A DNA stretch of 16,106 nt from Spirochaetota bacterium (GTDB lineage Bacteria > Spirochaetota > Spirochaetia > SZUA-6). A program made the position numbers and the translations under genes. Location of the stretch: NCBI GenBank assembly GCA_003641675.1, contig QNBI01000005.1, positions 1 through 16,106 of the forward strand. Reading direction: 5' to 3'. A model generated the notes under the pieces. The model worked only from the letters and a program-made list of their open reading frames with translations, had not been told where the DNA came from and made no database searches. Every line of letters begins with the position of its first letter. Position 1 is the first letter of the stretch. Positions 14,278 to 16,106 of this stretch are shown piece after piece.

Positions 14278-15426
14278 ATGGATAAAAAAAGACTGGTTAA
14301 GTCATTGATAGACAGGAATAAGTTTAATTCCATAGCAGCCGAATACAGTAGGTTGTATAACTACTGTCTTGCTCTTATATCCGAGGGTGAAGTTGTTTTT
14401 AACATCTGCTCATCCTATAACTGGAAAAATCTGGATATCTCTGTTTATGATAGAATGATCGATGAATCTGTCAGGTGGGGAGAGCCGAATATATCCATGG
14501 ATACGGCAGATATTTATATATGGTGTGCGCCGTTATGCTTTAACAATGAAACCATAGGGGGTATTTTTTCCGCCTCACGAAGCTCATCCGCCGAGAAGAA
14601 CAGAGAAAAGAATGTAAGAGAGGCTTCATGGAAGCTGCTCGAAATTGTGGAGAGCCATAATTTATGCCCCGTAAGTTTAATGCAGTTGAACCGTATGACA
14701 AGCAGGATGAATGCAAGAACTGCAGAGGCCATTCATGCGGCAAAGGGAATATACTATCAGAATCCCAGAGATATTTACATGATAGAAGAACGGGCACTAA
14801 TAAATGCCGTTAAAAACGGTAGTTTTGAGAGGGCCAGAGAAATCATAAACAGAATTCTAGTCGGCATATATCATCTTGGAAAACACGATTTTGATGTTTT
14901 AAAGGCTCTGGTTCTGGAGATGGTTGTACAGATGTACAGAGCGGCGGTGGAGGAGGGTGCAGACCCGAAGAATCTTCTCGGTGTTAACAGTTCGTATCTG
15001 GCGGATTTCAGTAGAATAGAAGAGGAAAAAGAGCTTTCCGACTGGCTTTCCGACTGGCTGGAAACATTTATTAAAACATCAATAGATAACACGCGCAAAA
15101 ACGTTCCTGCTTCTCTCTCTGTGGCGATAGAGTATATAAAGAGCAATCTGAACAAACCGATTACAAGGGATGAAGTAGCCAGGATGTGTAATATCTCGCC
15201 CGCCTATTTTTCGAGAGTCGTAAAGCTTAGAACCGGATATACCTTTACAGAACTTCTTAACAGAATACGCATAGATTATGCCTGTTCTCTTTTAGACAGT
15301 ACGGACAAGAATGTGGCAGAGGTCGGCTTTGCGTGCGGTTTTAATGACCAGAGTTACTTTACCAAAGTATTTAAAAGGAAAAAGGGTATTTCTCCGAATA
15401 ACTACAAAAAAAGAATAAAGCACTAA
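14278..15426 (+). CDS. AraC-family transcriptional regulator with N-terminal sensory region
   Basis: A 382-residue DNA-binding regulator. Residues about 280-380 form the AraC/XylS double helix-turn-helix: PITRDEVARMCNISPAYFSR (first HTH, 294-313) and NVAEVGFACGFNDQSYFTKVFKRKKGISPNNYKK (345-378), the most conserved family signature. Residues 10-130 look like an alpha/beta sensor of GAF or PocR-like type, with Cys30, Cys44, Cys83, Cys87 and Cys130; the ligand cannot be read from sequence. Residues about 165-270 are a helical linker (ERALINAVKNGSFERAREIIN, then VEEGADPKNLLGVN) seen in YesN/PocR-like regulators. The ATG is preceded by AGG 10 nt upstream. It is 21 nt after the methylase, and a corrinoid-type methyltransferase lies 91 nt downstream, making that gene a plausible target. 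Residues 253-260 (LSDWLSDW) come from an exact 12-bp tandem duplication. Cytoplasmic; no membrane segments. Confidence 0.92.
   Translation: MDKKRLVKSLIDRNKFNSIAAEYSRLYNYCLALISEGEVVFNICSSYNWKNLDISVYDRMIDESVRWGEPNISMDTADIYIWCAPLCFNNETIGGIFSASRSSSAEKNREKNVREASWKLLEIVESHNLCPVSLMQLNRMTSRMNARTAEAIHAAKGIYYQNPRDIYMIEERALINAVKNGSFERAREIINRILVGIYHLGKHDFDVLKALVLEMVVQMYRAAVEEGADPKNLLGVNSSYLADFSRIEEEKELSDWLSDWLETFIKTSIDNTRKNVPASLSVAIEYIKSNLNKPITRDEVARMCNISPAYFSRVVKLRTGYTFTELLNRIRIDYACSLLDSTDKNVAEVGFACGFNDQSYFTKVFKRKKGISPNNYKKRIKH
15033..15056 (+). repeat. Exact 12-bp tandem duplication inside the AraC-type gene
   Basis: GCTTTCCGACTG occurs twice head to tail (15033-15044 and 15045-15056), encoding the doubled LSDW/LSDW in the helical linker. 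It keeps the reading frame, so a gain or loss of one copy changes the linker by four residues without truncation. It looks like a slippage duplication. Confidence 0.7.
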
Positions 15427-15455
15427 ATTACCAGCATTTGTAACAATAGTACAGG

Positions 15456-15491
15456 ATTAGAGATTATTAGTTTATTATTATAAAATTTATA
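15456..15491 (+). promoter_or_regulatory. Candidate activator-dependent promoter for the corrinoid methyltransferase gene
   Basis: TATAAA (15479-15484) is a good -10 candidate and is also the left half of a 13-bp palindrome, TATAAA-A-TTTATA (15479-15491). No good -35 is present at the right distance; instead ATTAG occurs at 15456-15460 and again at 15466-15470, a 10-bp period that would put both on one DNA face, as expected for AraC-family half-sites. ATAGGT is also tandemly repeated at 15489-15500. A strong Shine-Dalgarno (AGAGGAG, 15506-15512) follows. The gene just upstream encodes an AraC protein. Supporting evidence is suggestive only. Confidence 0.35.
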
Positions 15492-15517
15492 GGTATAGGT
15501 GTTTAAGAGGAGTTTAA

Positions 15518-16106
15518 ATGAGAGGAAAATTTATTATTGTCGGTGAGAATATTCATTGTACACGGGTCGTAAAGAGCGGAGGAATTAGAACGTCGAAGCT
15601 TCCGGAAGGGGGCGAAGGTGTCAGGTTCATTTATAACGGTGAAGAAAAACTGTTAAAGGTTCCGGAAAACTGGCAGGAGGTTTCTCCGCCGTATAAGGAT
15701 GGTAAAATTAAACATATTACCCTTGGTATCTATGCGGCTCTTAACGGAAAAACAGAAGAGGAAAGAAAAAACGGAGAAGACTATTTAAGCTGGATAGCGG
15801 AAAGGCAGATAGAGAAAGGTGCGGATTTTCTCGATGTAAATGTGGATGAATACACTGTATATAGTGAAAAACGTGTTGAGATAATGAAATGGCTTGTTGA
15901 ATTTTTAAACGGAAAGTATTCTATTCCGCTTAGTATAGATTCTTCGGATGTTAAAACACTCAAGGCGGGGCTTGAAACATGCAGTCATGACTCTGAGCTA
16001 ATGGTCAATTCGGTAAGTATGGAGAGAGAGGAGGCTGCAGACCTTATTATACGGTACAAAGCTCATGCAGTTGTGAGTGCTGCAGGAAAGACCGGGCTTC
16101 CTGTAA
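15518..16106 (+). CDS. Pterin-binding corrinoid-type methyltransferase (MeTHF:corrinoid methyltransferase / DHPS-like), N-terminal part
   Basis: The open frame from ATG 15518 runs off the right edge after 196 complete codons. It is a pterin-binding TIM-barrel enzyme of the methyltetrahydrofolate:corrinoid protein methyltransferase group (AcsE/MetH-like), often labelled dihydropteroate synthase. Signatures are IIVGENIH (6-13), GADFLDVNVDEY (101-112) with the Asp-x-Asn pterin site, PLSIDSSDVKTLKAGL (137-152) and LMVNSVSMER (161-170). Such enzymes pass methyl groups between tetrahydrofolate and a corrinoid protein in acetogenesis or methyl-compound catabolism. About 50 residues (20-70) are inserted between the first strand and the first helix, more than in AcsE. 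AGAGGAG lies 5 nt before the start, the best ribosome binding site in the window. It follows an AraC-type gene after 91 nt. The corrinoid protein partner would be expected beyond the window. Exact substrate cannot be told. Confidence 0.83.
   Translation, partial: MRGKFIIVGENIHCTRVVKSGGIRTSKLPEGGEGVRFIYNGEEKLLKVPENWQEVSPPYKDGKIKHITLGIYAALNGKTEEERKNGEDYLSWIAERQIEKGADFLDVNVDEYTVYSEKRVEIMKWLVEFLNGKYSIPLSIDSSDVKTLKAGLETCSHDSELMVNSVSMEREEAADLIIRYKAHAVVSAAGKTGLPV

Overview
The window looks like a chromosomal segment of a free-living or host-associated anaerobic bacterium, most likely a spirochaete (Spirochaetota). This assignment is an inference. It rests on moderately A+T-rich DNA, a MurE whose third-residue specificity motif departs from the usual DNPR, a Bacteroidetes/spirochaete-style AddB lacking a Walker A, a free-standing bifunctional-nuclease (DUF151) gene, and a corrinoid-type methyltransferase. 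No rRNA, tRNA, CRISPR array, insertion sequence or prophage gene was recognised, and no gene-free stretch exceeds 100 bases.

Left block, all on the minus strand (12064 down to 1). A tightly packed run reads murE, a large exported protein of unknown function, ddl, addA and addB. murE and ddl supply cytoplasmic peptidoglycan precursor ligases (addition of the third stem residue; D-Ala-D-Ala). The unknown protein overlaps the end of murE by 8 nt and is probably an envelope protein. addA/addB encode a two-nuclease helicase complex for double-strand break processing and are joined by a TAATG stop/start. After addB a separate sigma70-type promoter at 331-359 drives a 63-residue MshEN-like protein, followed 6 nt later by a DUF151 bifunctional nuclease that runs off the left edge.

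Right block, all on the plus strand (12122 to 16106). queD (COG0720, with both Cys and Glu in its CExxHGH motif) is followed 8 nt later by a solitary D12-class N6-adenine DNA methyltransferase with a long unassigned C-terminal extension, then by an AraC-family regulator. After a 91-nt gap comes a pterin-binding, corrinoid-type methyltransferase that runs off the right edge. The gap holds a TATAAA -10 candidate, direct repeats spaced 10 bp and a strong Shine-Dalgarno, which suggests the AraC protein may control the methyltransferase.

The two blocks diverge from a 57-nt intergenic region (12065-12121). It contains two overlapping face-to-face extended -10 promoter candidates, with the -10 elements lying in the arms of a 7-bp inverted repeat. 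In both directions the predicted transcription start falls at or next to the ATG and no Shine-Dalgarno is visible. The 63-residue gene shows the same geometry. Leaderless transcription of the first genes, contrasted with Shine-Dalgarno-led internal genes such as ddl, is the most distinctive pattern in the window. No clear unprecedented multi-gene system was found; the better leads are the leaderless divergent promoters, the unknown murE/ddl-linked protein, the methylase extension, and the AraC/corrinoid methyltransferase pair.
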